From assembly GCF_004337705.1 (NCBI RefSeq), contig NZ_SKBU01000015.1, positions 78,852 to 142,851 on the forward strand: DNA of 64,000 nt. Direction: 5' to 3'. The position numbers were made by a program, and so were the translations under genes. The DNA is from Rubrobacter taiwanensis. Its GTDB lineage: Bacteria; Actinomycetota; Rubrobacteria; Rubrobacterales; Rubrobacteraceae. This document shows, piece after piece, positions 18,306 to 27,416 of this stretch (the stretch's first letter is position 1; each line of letters begins with the position of its first letter). The notes beneath the pieces are model-generated. The model had not been told where the DNA came from. It ran no database searches and saw only the letters and a list, made by a program, of their open reading frames with translations.

Positions 18306-19292
18306 CTAGATCACTGCGGACCCGGCGACCGCGCCGGAGGGGTCCACAAGCGCAACCTGATCCCCGGCCACAAGGTTCATCTCCCGGCCGCCCCGGAAGG
18401 TGCCGGCGACCCGGTCCCCCCGCTCGTCGGTTATGCCGGGCACCCGGCCCACCGAGACCGTCTCCCCCGGCGCGATCGGGATGGAGTCCGGAATCTGAAC
18501 CCCCGGCGAATCCTCCCCCGGCTCGCCCAGCTCCGGATCGAGCACCCGCAGGCTCCAGCCCCGCAGGTTCACGTCCTCCGCAGATTCGTTCGTGACGGTG
18601 AAGTACTCGATGCCGCCCCCCGCGGACGTGAGCCGCACGCTCTCCAGCGTGACGGCGAACTCGCTCGTGTTGGTCCGGACGCTCTCGTCGGTGGTGACGT
18701 CGAAGAGTGCCTGATCCATGACACCCGCCTCCACATAGCCCTGCCAGAGGTTCTCGATGTGGTAGCCGCCGGCGCGCGGAGCCAGCACGGCCACAAACGG
18801 CGTGAACCCCACGTTCAGCTGAGCCGCCAGGCTCCCGTACTCCCCGCTCCGCAACCCGCCCGCTGGGGCCGCCGGCCCGGGCCGGCCTATGTCGTAGGTG
18901 AAGAACTCGACCCCCGGATACTCCGGGCGCAGGGACTCGAGCGCAGAGCTTACCTCCCGGTCGACGGTGAGCCCCTGCGGGTAGTTCACCCGCTCACCCT
19001 GCGTGAAATCTGCCTCCGGTTTGAAGAATCCGACCACGATGATCGCGCGGCGCTGGTAGGCCGCCCGGAAGTCCGGAGGCACGGGCTGGTTCAGATTCAG
19101 CTCGAACGGCGTGCCCTCCAGCGCCTCTACCTGCGTCTCGGCCACCGCCGTCTCATCCTCCGGAGTCCCGAAGGGAGCCGCCTCTACCTCCACGGGCTCC
19201 GGTGGCGGCTCGGGAGCCGGCTCCTCAATCCCGCACCCGATAACCAGGAGAACGGCCGGTACCAGCACCAGGACCGCGAGTCTGGATAACAA
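18306..19292 (-). CDS. Lipoprotein with C-terminal lamin-tail-like domain
   Basis: 328 residues. The signal peptide LSRLAVLVLVPAVLLVIGC ends in a lipobox (LVIG-C), followed by a proline/glutamate-rich linker (EPAPEPPPEPVEVEAAP). The middle part (about residues 60-200) contains VVGFFKPEADF, EVSSALESLRPEYPGVEFFTYDI and QLNVGFTPFVAVLAPR, reminiscent of a thioredoxin-like fold. The C-terminal part (about 205-325) resembles a lamin-tail (LTD) domain with NLRGWSLRVLDPE. The TTG at 19290-19292 is chosen because GGAGG lies nine bases upstream and the signal peptide begins there. Function unknown. Confidence 0.7.
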   Translation of the reverse strand: MLSRLAVLVLVPAVLLVIGCGIEEPAPEPPPEPVEVEAAPFGTPEDETAVAETQVEALEGTPFELNLNQPVPPDFRAAYQRRAIIVVGFFKPEADFTQGERVNYPQGLTVDREVSSALESLRPEYPGVEFFTYDIGRPGPAAPAGGLRSGEYGSLAAQLNVGFTPFVAVLAPRAGGYHIENLWQGYVEAGVMDQALFDVTTDESVRTNTSEFAVTLESVRLTSAGGGIEYFTVTNESAEDVNLRGWSLRVLDPELGEPGEDSPGVQIPDSIPIAPGETVSVGRVPGITDERGDRVAGTFRGGREMNLVAGDQVALVDPSGAVAGSAVI

Positions 19293-19310
19293 CCCCTTAC
19301 ACCTCCGCGC

Positions 19311-19483
19311 ATAAAAGGCTCCACCCTGCCGTCGCGGCGAATTTTTTGAACCTGCTTCGCAGGTGGGTGTCCCAGAGGACGGTGCGCTCGTCCGGAGCAG
19401 CAAGGCCCTTAATGGAGACTCCCTCGTCAGTTAGGGTGTTGGCCCAAAATGTCTTCGCCGCTAACGCACAGGGTCGAGCCTGT
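19311..19483 (-). ncRNA. ssrS: Probable 6S RNA
   Basis: A stretch of about 173 bases without a convincing gene folds into one long rod on the minus strand. The 5' segment ACCCTGTGCGTTAGCGGCGAA pairs with the 3' segment TTCGCCGCGACGGCAGGGT, leaving a central region and an apical arm. Near the 3' side a small hairpin CCTGC-GAA-GCAGG followed by TTCAA resembles the 3' bubble hairpin of 6S RNA. A promoter (TTGCTT, 17 bases, TAACTT) lies at the right place upstream and a CCTTTTAT tail follows. Bacillus subtilis also has a 6S gene beside aspS. Ends are approximate. 6S RNA binds the housekeeping RNA polymerase. Confidence 0.62.
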
Positions 19484-19489
19484 AAGGGT

Positions 19490-19518
19490 AAGTTACCACA
19501 GGCGGGGCGGGTAAGCAA
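19490..19518 (-). promoter_or_regulatory. Promoter of the 6S-like RNA
   Basis: Minus strand: -35 TTGCTT (19513-19518), exactly 17 bases, -10 TAACTT (19490-19495). The predicted start near 19483 coincides with the beginning of the long rod-like structure. It is back to back with the aspS promoter. Confidence 0.6.
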
Positions 19519-19524
19519 CAGAGC

Positions 19525-19552
19525 TTGCGCCCTCCCCGCTCTCCCTTATACT
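19525..19552 (+). promoter_or_regulatory. Promoter of aspS
   Basis: Plus strand: TTGCGC (19525-19530), a 16-base spacer and TATACT (19547-19552). Transcription would start near 19559, giving a leader of about 60 bases with GGAGG five bases before the aspS TTG codon. Confidence 0.5.
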
Positions 19553-19618
19553 TGCAGCGACCGACCACGTTACGAACCGGCACATCCGGCGATCTAAGGG
19601 CGACGAGCGGAGGAAGAC

Positions 19619-21406
19619 TTGACGCACACCAACCCCTACAGGACGCACACGGCGGGAGAGCTGCGCGCCGAGCATGCCGGCCGGCACGTGAGGCTGGCCG
19701 GCTGGGTGAGCCGGCGGCGGGACCACGGCGGGCTCATCTTCATAGACCTGCGCGACCGCTGGGGGATAACCCAGGCAACCTTCCATCCGGACAACGAGGC
19801 CGCCTTCGAGCTGGCCGAGCGGCTGCGTCCGGAGTGGACGGTCTCAGTCTCCGGTGAGGTGGCCCGCCGGCCGCCGGGCAACGAGAATCCGGAGCTGCCC
19901 ACGGGGGAGATCGAGGTTCTCGCGGACGAGTTAGAGATCCTGAGCACCTCCGAGACGCCGCCGTTCGAGATAGAGCGCGAGCGGCCCGTGGAGGAGATGC
20001 TGCGCCTCCGCTACCGCTACCTGGATCTCCGCCGCGCCCGGATGCGGGAGAACATACTCTTCCGCCACCGGGTCGTGAAGTACATGCGGGACTACCTGAC
20101 GGAGCGGGGCTTCGTGGAGATAGAGACCCCTCTGCTGACGGCCTCCACCCCCGAGGGTGCCCGGGACTTCCTGGTCCCGAGCCGCCTCTATCCGGGCGAG
20201 TTCTACGCGCTGCCCCAGTCGCCGCAGCAGTTCAAGCAGCTCTTGATGGTCGCCGGCTTCGAGCGGTACTTTCAGATCGCCCGCGCACTCCGGGACGAGG
20301 ACCAGCGCGGCGACCGGCAGCCGGAGCACACCCAGCTGGACCTGGAGATGAGCTTCACGACCCAGGACGAGGTTCTCGACCTCATAGAGGGTCTCTACAC
20401 AGGGCTGGTCGAGGATCTCACACGCAAGCGCATCGCCCGCAGGCCCTTCCCCCGCCTCACCTACCAGGAGGCCATGGACCGCTACGGCTCCGACAAGCCG
20501 GACATCCGCTTCGGCCTGGAGCTCAGGGACGTCTCGGAGATCGGCCGGGACGCCGGGTTTAAGGTCTTCGCCAATGCCGTGCGGGACGGCGGCTCGGTGC
20601 GCGGGATAGCGGTCCCCGGCCTCGGAAATCTGAGCCGCCGGGAGCTGGACGAGCTGACCGGCGTGGCGGCGCTCGGCGGCGCGAAGGGTCTCGCCCACTT
20701 CCAGGTCACCGAGAGCGGGCTGAAGAGCCCGGTGGCCAAGTTCTTCTCCGCAGAGCAGCAGGCCGCGCTGCGGGAGGCGCTGGAGGCCCAACCCGGCGAC
20801 TGGCTTTTCTTCGTCGCCGACGCCGACCCGGTGGTCTTCGAGAGCCTGAACCGCCTGCGGCTGCACTTCCGGGACCGGCTGGATCTGGCAAACCGGGACG
20901 AGCTCGCCTTCCTCTGGGTCACGGACTTCCCGCTCTTCGAGTGGAACGAGGAGGAGCGGAGGATAGAGCCGATGCATCACATGTTCACCATGCCGCGGGA
21001 GGAGGACATCCCCCTGCTGGACTCCGATCCCCTGCAGGTCACCGGCCAGCTCTACGACCTGGTCGCAAACGGGATAGAGCTCGCCTCCGGCAGCATCAGG
21101 ATCCACCGCCCGGAGCTTCAGAAGAAGGTGTTCGAGATCATCGGCCTCTCTTCAGAGGAGGCCGAACGGCGCTTCGGGCCCCTTCTGCAGGCCTTCCGCT
21201 ACGGGGCCCCGCCGCACGGCGGCATCGCGCCGGGCGTCGACCGGCTGGTCATGGTGCTCCGGGACGAGCCCAACATCCGGGAGGTCATAGCCTTCCCCAA
21301 GACCCAGGCCGCCCGCGACGAGATGATGAACGCCCCGAGCCCGGTCGCCAGAGAGCAGCTCGAGGAGCTGCATATCCGGCTCGCGGGCAGAGCTGCCGGG
21401 GATTGA
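19619..21406 (+). CDS. aspS: Aspartyl-tRNA synthetase
   Basis: 595 residues, the bacterial-type class II AspRS with the large GAD insertion. The N-terminal OB-fold anticodon domain has RLAGWVSRRRDHGGLIFIDLRD. Motif 2 is in FERYFQIARALRDED and motif 3 in GIAPGVDRLVMVL near the C-terminus. The start is a TTG with GGAGG five bases upstream; the next in-frame residues THTNPYRTHTAGEL fit homologues. It is one of few plus-strand genes here and is divergent from the 6S-like RNA. Whether it also charges tRNA-Asn cannot be told from the sequence alone. Confidence 0.97.
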   Translation: MTHTNPYRTHTAGELRAEHAGRHVRLAGWVSRRRDHGGLIFIDLRDRWGITQATFHPDNEAAFELAERLRPEWTVSVSGEVARRPPGNENPELPTGEIEVLADELEILSTSETPPFEIERERPVEEMLRLRYRYLDLRRARMRENILFRHRVVKYMRDYLTERGFVEIETPLLTASTPEGARDFLVPSRLYPGEFYALPQSPQQFKQLLMVAGFERYFQIARALRDEDQRGDRQPEHTQLDLEMSFTTQDEVLDLIEGLYTGLVEDLTRKRIARRPFPRLTYQEAMDRYGSDKPDIRFGLELRDVSEIGRDAGFKVFANAVRDGGSVRGIAVPGLGNLSRRELDELTGVAALGGAKGLAHFQVTESGLKSPVAKFFSAEQQAALREALEAQPGDWLFFVADADPVVFESLNRLRLHFRDRLDLANRDELAFLWVTDFPLFEWNEEERRIEPMHHMFTMPREEDIPLLDSDPLQVTGQLYDLVANGIELASGSIRIHRPELQKKVFEIIGLSSEEAERRFGPLLQAFRYGAPPHGGIAPGVDRLVMVLRDEPNIREVIAFPKTQAARDEMMNAPSPVAREQLEELHIRLAGRAAGD

Positions 21407-21424
21407 CCGCTCCCCGCCGCAAGA

Positions 21425-21549
21425 GAAGAACAGCCGGGTCGGCTTAGTAGGAGGGGGGATTAGAAAGGTCGGCCCGGCTGTATGAGGTTTGGAGACCGGG
21501 CGGTAGACCACAAGGCTTCCGGTCTAAGGACAGCCACCCGGTTTCACCA
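21425..21549 (-). ncRNA. Orphan structured RNA with promoter and terminator
   Basis: The 220-base gap between aspS and hisS contains, on the minus strand, a perfect -10 TATAAT (21556-21561) followed by strong secondary structure: an outer stem 21534-21542 with 21495-21503 (nine pairs, one G-U) directly stacked on an inner stem 21521-21526 with 21504-21509. A last hairpin (CAGCCGGG 21473-21480 with CCCGGCTG 21431-21438) is followed by TTCTTCTCTT, so it looks like a terminator. No convincing -35 and no known RNA family was recognised. The last hairpin may also serve aspS on the other strand. Confidence 0.4.
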
Positions 21550-21627
21550 GCTTGGATTATACGACGGCCGGATGGCGCCTCATATAGGTCATTTGTCCCG
21601 GTCTACCGGCTACGGTGGGGGTGTCGG

Positions 21628-22902
21628 CTAGCGGGCGAGCTCGCGCAGCAGCGCCGCGGAGCCGTCCGAGAGCGGCACGCCCCGCTGCTCGCCGGAATCC
21701 ATGTCGCGCAGGGTGACGTAACCGCCGCTCAACTCGTCCTCTCCCAGCACCAGCACCCTGCGGGCCGAGAGCCGGTCGGCCTGCTTGAACTGCCCCTTGG
21801 CGCTCCGGCCTGCGTAGTCCAGATCGCAGGAGATCCCTTCCCGCCGCAGCTCCGTCGCTAGACGCAGGGCCGGAGCCCGTGCCTCCCGGACCAGCGTCAC
21901 GACGAACACGTCTACCGCCGCCCGTTCCTCGGGCGCGCTCGCAGCGAGCAGGATCCGCTCGATCCCGGTGCCGAAGCCCATCCCCGGGACGTCCGGCCCG
22001 CCGAGCAGCGAGACCAGCCCGTTGTACCGGCCGCCCGCTCCCACCGTGTCCTGCGCCCCCAGCGCGCCGCTCTTGGCCTCAAAGACGGTCAGGGTATAGT
22101 AGTCGAGGCCGCGCACCAGCCGCTCGTCCACCTCGTAAGGGATCTCCAAAGCCTCCAGCCCCGCCTTCACCTGCTCGAAGTGCTCCTTCGCCGGCTCGCT
22201 CAGGAACTCCCCGATCGTGGGCGCCTCCTCCAGCACAGCCTGGGTGTTCGGATCTTTGGAGTCGAAGGTGCGCATGGGGTTGATCTCTATGCGCTCGACG
22301 GAGTCCGGGTCCAGCTCGGAGCGGTGCTTCTCCAGGAACGCCCGCAGCTCCGGAAAGTACCGCCGCCTCGATTCGAAGTCCCCGATATTGTTGATGTAGA
22401 AGACCTCATCCCGCACGCCCACGCTCCGGTGCAGCTCGTACAGCAGGGCTATGACCTCCACGTCCAGCAGCGGGTCTTCGGAGCCCAGGACCTCGGCCCC
22501 GATCTGGGTGTGCTGCCGGTAGCGGCCCTTCTGCTGGCGTTCGTGGCGGAACATCGGGCCCATATACCAGAGCTTCACCGGCTGGGCCAGCTTGTACAGG
22601 CCGTGCTGGATGTAGGCCCGCACCACGCCCGCCGTCCCCTCGGGCCGCAGGGTAAGCTCCCGGCCGCCCTTGTCCCGGAAGCTGAACATCTCCTTGCGCA
22701 CGATGTCCGACGCCTCGCCGCTGCTACGGACGAAGACCTCCGTCTCCTCGAAGACCGGCGTGCTCACCCGCGTGTAGTTGTACCGCTCGAAGGTCGCGCG
22801 GGCCAGCCCCTCTACGAGCTCCCAGAGCTCCGGACGCTCGTGCGGCTCCCGGCCGCCGGGGATCACGTCGTAGGTTCCCTTCGGCCCCCTGAATCCGCTC
22901 AA
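21628..22902 (-). CDS. hisS: Histidyl-tRNA synthetase
   Basis: 424 residues. Class II motifs are visible: FRGPKGTYDVIPG at the N-terminus, TLRPEGTAGVVRA (motif 2 region), GPMFRHERQQKGRYRQ, the histidine-binding LVRGLDYYT, and motif 3 GMGFGTGIERI. The C-terminal anticodon domain includes VFVVTL and LDYAGRSAKGQFKQAD. The start is a TTG at 22900-22902 overlapping the TGA of the upstream MBL gene (TTGA), a coupled arrangement that matches the homologous N-terminus; longer frames upstream overlap that gene. Confidence 0.96.
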   Translation of the reverse strand: MSGFRGPKGTYDVIPGGREPHERPELWELVEGLARATFERYNYTRVSTPVFEETEVFVRSSGEASDIVRKEMFSFRDKGGRELTLRPEGTAGVVRAYIQHGLYKLAQPVKLWYMGPMFRHERQQKGRYRQHTQIGAEVLGSEDPLLDVEVIALLYELHRSVGVRDEVFYINNIGDFESRRRYFPELRAFLEKHRSELDPDSVERIEINPMRTFDSKDPNTQAVLEEAPTIGEFLSEPAKEHFEQVKAGLEALEIPYEVDERLVRGLDYYTLTVFEAKSGALGAQDTVGAGGRYNGLVSLLGGPDVPGMGFGTGIERILLAASAPEERAAVDVFVVTLVREARAPALRLATELRREGISCDLDYAGRSAKGQFKQADRLSARRVLVLGEDELSGGYVTLRDMDSGEQRGVPLSDGSAALLRELAR

Positions 22903-23477
22903 AGCGCCACCGGGGGAAGGTAGGGGTTGGTCCTTACCTCCTCGGCTGCAAAGATCACGCCCCCGTGCCCCGGGTAGAGCCGGGTGTTCGCATTCCACAG
23001 CTCCATGACCTTGCGGATGGAGACCTCTATCTCGCGCCAGGAGGCGCCGGGGATATCCGTGCGGCCCACGCTGCCCGGCATGATGAGATCGCCTACGATC
23101 TGGTCGTCCCCCAGCACGAACGTGACCGCCCCGGGCGAGTGGCCCGGCGTGTGCAGGACCCGGATCAGCTCCCCGGCCAAACGCAGCTCCTGCCCGTCGT
23201 CCAGCGGCTCGTAGACCTCGACGCCGGTGCGCTCCGCGTCATCGGGGTGCACGTAGAGCGGGGCGTTGGTCTCCCTCAGCACCGCCTCGAGCGCGCTCAC
23301 GTGATCCGCGTGGCCGTGCGTGATAAGGACGGCCTCCACCGGCCGGCGGACGGCGGCCAGGATCTTCTCCGGCTCCGCGCCCGCGTCCACGATGATGTCG
23401 CCCCCGGAGCCGTGCACCACGTAGGAGTTGACCTCGAAGCCGTTCATGTCGAGGCGCACTTGTTCTATATCGGCCAC
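22899..23477 (-). CDS. MBL-fold metal hydrolase (glyoxalase II-like)
   Basis: 192 residues with the metallo-beta-lactamase signature THGHADHVSAL, plus LHTPGHSPGAV, LIMPGSVGRTDIPG and the final YPGHGGV. The ligand set is complete for a binuclear site. It resembles the short glyoxalase II-like hydrolases found between rel and hisS in Gram-positive genomes. Substrate unknown; thioester hydrolysis is likely from family. It starts nine bases after the rel stop. Confidence 0.88.
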   Translation of the reverse strand: MADIEQVRLDMNGFEVNSYVVHGSGGDIIVDAGAEPEKILAAVRRPVEAVLITHGHADHVSALEAVLRETNAPLYVHPDDAERTGVEVYEPLDDGQELRLAGELIRVLHTPGHSPGAVTFVLGDDQIVGDLIMPGSVGRTDIPGASWREIEVSIRKVMELWNANTRLYPGHGGVIFAAEEVRTNPYLPPVAL

Positions 23478-23486
23478 GTCCCTCCT

Positions 23487-25715
23487 TTACTGGCTGACGC
23501 GCGTCCCGTCGCGGGAGACGCGGTACACGTCGTAGACGTCTGGGATGCTGCGGATCTTGCGGATCACGTCCTCCACGTGCTCCAGGCTGGCGGCCTTGAA
23601 CGCGAAGCGGCTCAAGGCCGTGCGTTCCTCGATCGTGTCCACCCGGGCGGAGATGATGTTCACGTTGCAGTCCGAGATCGCCGAGGTGACATCCCGCAGC
23701 AGGTGCATCCGGTCCAGAGCCTCCACCTGCAGCTCCACGGTAAAGAGGCGCCCCCTGCCCGGGGTCCACTCCACCTCCACGAATCGCTCCGGATTGCGGG
23801 ACTTGAGCGAGATGGCGTTCAGGCAGCCCGCCGAATGCACCACCACCCCCCGCCCGAGCGAGACGTAGCCCACGATCTCGTCGCCCGGCATCGGGCTGCA
23901 GCAACGCGCCAGCCGCGTCAGAATGCCGCTGGAGCCCACCACCCGCACCCCCGTATCGGAGCCCGCCCCGTCCTGCTCCTCGGGGATCGGCAGCGGAGCC
24001 AGGGCCGGTACCGGCTCCTTCTCCTCCTCCTCGTGCGGCCGGATCTTCTCCAGGATGCGGTTCGCGACGCTCTCCGCCGAGACCACCCCCGCACCGACGG
24101 CGGTCAACAGGTCATCCGGCGTGTTGTAGTTGGTGGTCTCGGCGACCTCGTCCCACACACGCGCCGGAACCCGCTCCACCCGGTGCTTCTTCAGGAGCGC
24201 CTGCACCTTCTCGCGCCCCAGCTCCAGATTGTCCTCCCGGTCGGCCCGGTTAAAGTACTGCCGGATCTTGTTCCGGGCCCGGCCGCTCTTCACCACCGAG
24301 AGCCAGTCGCGGCTCGGCCCGGAGCTGGACTTGCTGGTTATGATCTCCACCCGGTCGCCGGATACCAGCTCGGAGTCCAGCGGCACGATCTGGCCGTTCA
24401 CCTTCGCCCCCACGCACTGGTGACCCACCTCGGTGTGGATATGATAGGCGAAGTCTATGGGGGTCGCGCCGGAGGGCAGGCTCACGACATCGCCCTTCGG
24501 CGTGAAGACGTAGACCTCGTCCACGAAGAGCTCGCCCTTCAAAGACTCCATGAACTCCGCGGAATCCTGCGTCTCCTGCTGCCACTCGAGCATGCTCTTC
24601 AGCCAGGCGGGACGGTCGGGATCCGCCTCGGCGCCCTGCTTGTACATCCAGTGCGCCGCGATCCCGTACTCGGCGGTCGCGTTCATCTCCTCGGTGCGGA
24701 TCTGGATCTCAAGCAGCTTGCCCTCGCTGCTCATCACCGTGGTGTGCAGCGACTGGTACATGTTGAACTTGGGCATGGCGATGTAGTCCTTGAAGCGGCC
24801 GGGTATCGGCTTCCAGATCGAGTGGATCACGCCCAGAGCCCCGTAGCAGTCCCGGATGCTCTCCACGATGACCCGGAGTCCGGTGAGGTCGTAGATCTCG
24901 TTGAACTCCTTGTTGCGCCGCACCATCTTGTTGTAGATGGAGTAGAAGTGCTTGGCCCGGCCCTGTACCTTGAAGTTGCGGATGCCGGACCGCTTCAGAT
25001 GCCCGGCCAGCTCCTCCCGCATGCGGTTGATGAACGCCTCGCGCTCCTCCCGCCGGGCCGCCACCAGGCGCTTGATCTCCTCGTAGCGCCGCGGATGCAG
25101 CGTGGCGAACGCCAGATCCTCTAGCTCCCACTTGAGCGAGTAGATGCCGAGGCGGTGCGCGAGCGGGGCGTAGATCTCCAGCGTCTCCGTCGCCTTCTTG
25201 AGCTGGGTCTCGCGCTTGAGGTAGTCCAGCGTGCGCATGTTGTGCAGCCGGTCGGCCAGCTTGATGATGATCACGCGCACGTCCCGACTCATCGCCACGA
25301 TCATCTTCCGCAGCGACTCGGCCTGCGCCTCCTCCAGGTTCCCGGACGGGAGCCGCTTCAGCTTGGTCACCCCGTCCACAATCAGCGCGATCTCCTCGCC
25401 GAACTCCTCCTCGAGCTCCTCCCGCGTTACGCCCGTGTCCTCGATGACATCGTGCAGGAGCGCCGCGGCGATAGTGGTGGAGTCCAGCTTCAGATTGGCC
25501 AGAATGTCCGCCGTGCACAGAGGGTGGTAGATGAAGGGCTCGCCGCTCTTGCGCACCTGACCGGTGTGCGCCCGGTGCGCCACCCGGTAGGCATTGGCGA
25601 TCAGCTCCTCGTCCGCCTCCGGGTCGTAGGAGGCGATCTTCTCCAGCAGCGACGAGATCGTCACCGCCGGGGTCGCCCGCCCCTCGAACTCTATGTCGGT
25701 GCGCGCGGTCTCCAC
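23487..25715 (-). CDS. rel: Bifunctional (p)ppGpp synthetase/hydrolase
   Basis: 742 residues with full RelA/SpoT architecture: HD hydrolase (about residues 40-190, with LLHDVIEDTG), synthetase domain (about 235-345, with RAKHFYSIYNKM and MPKFNMYQSLHT), TGS domain (about 390-450, FTPKGDVVSLPSGATPIDFAYHIH) and C-terminal ACT domain (about 665-740). Both catalytic domains keep their motifs, so it should be bifunctional. The GTG at 25713-25715 has no ribosome site; TAAAAT ends seven bases upstream, suggesting a leaderless transcript in addition to read-through from ubiB. Confidence 0.96.
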   Translation of the reverse strand: METARTDIEFEGRATPAVTISSLLEKIASYDPEADEELIANAYRVAHRAHTGQVRKSGEPFIYHPLCTADILANLKLDSTTIAAALLHDVIEDTGVTREELEEEFGEEIALIVDGVTKLKRLPSGNLEEAQAESLRKMIVAMSRDVRVIIIKLADRLHNMRTLDYLKRETQLKKATETLEIYAPLAHRLGIYSLKWELEDLAFATLHPRRYEEIKRLVAARREEREAFINRMREELAGHLKRSGIRNFKVQGRAKHFYSIYNKMVRRNKEFNEIYDLTGLRVIVESIRDCYGALGVIHSIWKPIPGRFKDYIAMPKFNMYQSLHTTVMSSEGKLLEIQIRTEEMNATAEYGIAAHWMYKQGAEADPDRPAWLKSMLEWQQETQDSAEFMESLKGELFVDEVYVFTPKGDVVSLPSGATPIDFAYHIHTEVGHQCVGAKVNGQIVPLDSELVSGDRVEIITSKSSSGPSRDWLSVVKSGRARNKIRQYFNRADREDNLELGREKVQALLKKHRVERVPARVWDEVAETTNYNTPDDLLTAVGAGVVSAESVANRILEKIRPHEEEEKEPVPALAPLPIPEEQDGAGSDTGVRVVGSSGILTRLARCCSPMPGDEIVGYVSLGRGVVVHSAGCLNAISLKSRNPERFVEVEWTPGRGRLFTVELQVEALDRMHLLRDVTSAISDCNVNIISARVDTIEERTALSRFAFKAASLEHVEDVIRKIRSIPDVYDVYRVSRDGTRVSQ

Positions 25716-25733
25716 GCCGGAGATTTTAACATC

Positions 25734-27377
25734 CTAGAGCCTGCCGCCCCGGAAGATGACCACCATGAGGATCGCCGCGAGAACCGAGGCGAGCGTGAAC
25801 CCCACGAAGCTCACCACCGGCACCCCCAGATAGGGGACCTGAGGTCCCCCGGTCGCGAACCCCCCAATGACGGCCGAACCTATCAGGAGCGCCCCGGTCA
25901 CCACGGCGAACACGAGCCGGTTGGCGAGTATGTCCACCTCCCCGATCAGATCGTCCAGACCCTCATGGTTGAACCTGACCTCCAGCTCCCCGTCTTCCAG
26001 CTCCTTCAAAAACTGCCGGATCTGCTCGGGGTAGTCCTCCAGATACCGCGCGTACTCGAGCGAGCGCTCCTGCAGTTGCTCGGCGAGCGCTTCGGGCCGC
26101 AGACGGTCCCAGAGGAGCCGGTCAGCGAAGGGCCGGGCCACCTCGTATACGTTGAGAGAGGGGTCTATGGAGCGCGCCAGCCCTTCGGCGGTGATGAGCG
26201 CCTTGGTGAGCAGCGGGTAGACAGGGGGCACGCGCACCCGGTAGCGGCGGGCGACGCCGATGATCTCGCCCAGAGCGTCGCCCAGCGTCACCTCGCCCAC
26301 GGAGAGACCCGAGTACTTGAAGAGGAACTCCCGCACCTCCTGCACCAGCTCGCTGCGCACCTCGACGTCGTAGGTCAGCCCGAGCCGCTCCAGCCCCCGC
26401 ACCACCGCGGGTGCGTCGCGCTGGATGACGGCTATGAAGAGGTTGCTCAGGGCCTCCATCTCTCCCCGGCTCATGTACCCGACCATCCCGAAGTCCAGCA
26501 GCGCCAGGTTGCCCTCCGGGGTGAGGATGAGGTTGGCCGGATGCGGATCGCCGTGGAAGAACCCGTGCTCGAAGGCCATCTGAAAGATGGCCTCGGCCCC
26601 CATCGTGGCGATCCGGCGCCGCTCCTCGGGCTCCAGCAGCAGCGGGTTGATGCTGTAGAACTTCCGGCCCTCAACGTACTCCAGCGTGAGCACCCGGCGG
26701 GTCGAAAGCTCCCGGTACACCCCCGGTATGACCACCGGCGTACCCGCGAAGTTGGCCGCGAAGCGCTCGGCATTCAGGGCCTCGGTCTCGTAGTCCAGCT
26801 CGCGCCGGATCACATCCTCGAACTCCAGCACCAGCCGCTCCACGTCGATGAACAGCCGGTCGCCGAACCGCCGGTTGATGAGCGCCGCAAGCCGGTTCAT
26901 CAGCTCCAGGTCGGCCTCCACCCGCGGTGCGGCCTCGGGCCGCTGCACCTTCACGGCGACCGCCTCCCCGCCGGGCAGCACCGCCCGGTGCACCTGCCCG
27001 ATGCTGGCCGATCCCAGGGGCTGGGGGTCGAAATGCGCAAAGAGCTTCTCTACCGGAGCCCCGAGCTCGTATTCGATCACCCGGCGCACGGTCTCCAGCG
27101 GCATGGGAGCGACCTCGTCCTGCAGCTTGCGCAGCTCCTGCAGGACCCGCTCGGGCAGGAGGTCGGAACGGGTGCTGAGCATCTGCCCGAACTTTACGAA
27201 CGTGGGGCCCAGATCGTCGAGCGCCCGCCGCAACCGCACCCCGAAGCTGGGCGCGAGCACCTCCTCGGCCCCGCGCTGCCGGCGGCTCCGCCGCACGTCG
27301 AAGACGAAGCCGAAGCCGTGCCGGGCCAGAACCCGCCCGATCTGGGAGAAGCGCGCCAGGTTCTCGGCGCGGGTCAC
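25734..27377 (-). CDS. ubiB: UbiB/ABC1/ADCK-family atypical kinase
   Basis: 547 residues. The family signature KxGQ appears in LGPTFVKFGQMLSTR; the kinase-like core has VAVKVQRPEA (lysine), HGFFHGDPHPANL and LLDFGMVG. Two hydrophobic helices at the C-terminus (about residues 490-510 and 520-542) anchor it in the membrane. In other bacteria the family supports quinone synthesis or lipid metabolism; here the role is unassigned. A 40-base gap follows the phasin-like gene upstream. Confidence 0.93.
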   Translation of the reverse strand: MTRAENLARFSQIGRVLARHGFGFVFDVRRSRRQRGAEEVLAPSFGVRLRRALDDLGPTFVKFGQMLSTRSDLLPERVLQELRKLQDEVAPMPLETVRRVIEYELGAPVEKLFAHFDPQPLGSASIGQVHRAVLPGGEAVAVKVQRPEAAPRVEADLELMNRLAALINRRFGDRLFIDVERLVLEFEDVIRRELDYETEALNAERFAANFAGTPVVIPGVYRELSTRRVLTLEYVEGRKFYSINPLLLEPEERRRIATMGAEAIFQMAFEHGFFHGDPHPANLILTPEGNLALLDFGMVGYMSRGEMEALSNLFIAVIQRDAPAVVRGLERLGLTYDVEVRSELVQEVREFLFKYSGLSVGEVTLGDALGEIIGVARRYRVRVPPVYPLLTKALITAEGLARSIDPSLNVYEVARPFADRLLWDRLRPEALAEQLQERSLEYARYLEDYPEQIRQFLKELEDGELEVRFNHEGLDDLIGEVDILANRLVFAVVTGALLIGSAVIGGFATGGPQVPYLGVPVVSFVGFTLASVLAAILMVVIFRGGRL

Positions 27378-27416
27378 GGGTCCACCCGGGCCCCGCCGCC
27401 CCTCAATGTGCTCCCG

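Noticed and set aside
19297-19518. A 73-codon frame in the 6S-like region
   Set aside because: The DNA is explained better by long self-complementarity and a promoter; the peptide has no features.
21455-21475. A 14-base match GGGGATTAGAAAGG also found near 41.9 kb on the other strand
   Set aside because: A match of this length is expected by chance in a window of this size.
21490-21550. Resemblance to a cobalamin riboswitch (GGTGAAACC... GGCTGTCC)
   Set aside because: The conserved B12 box is incomplete and no target gene lies downstream.
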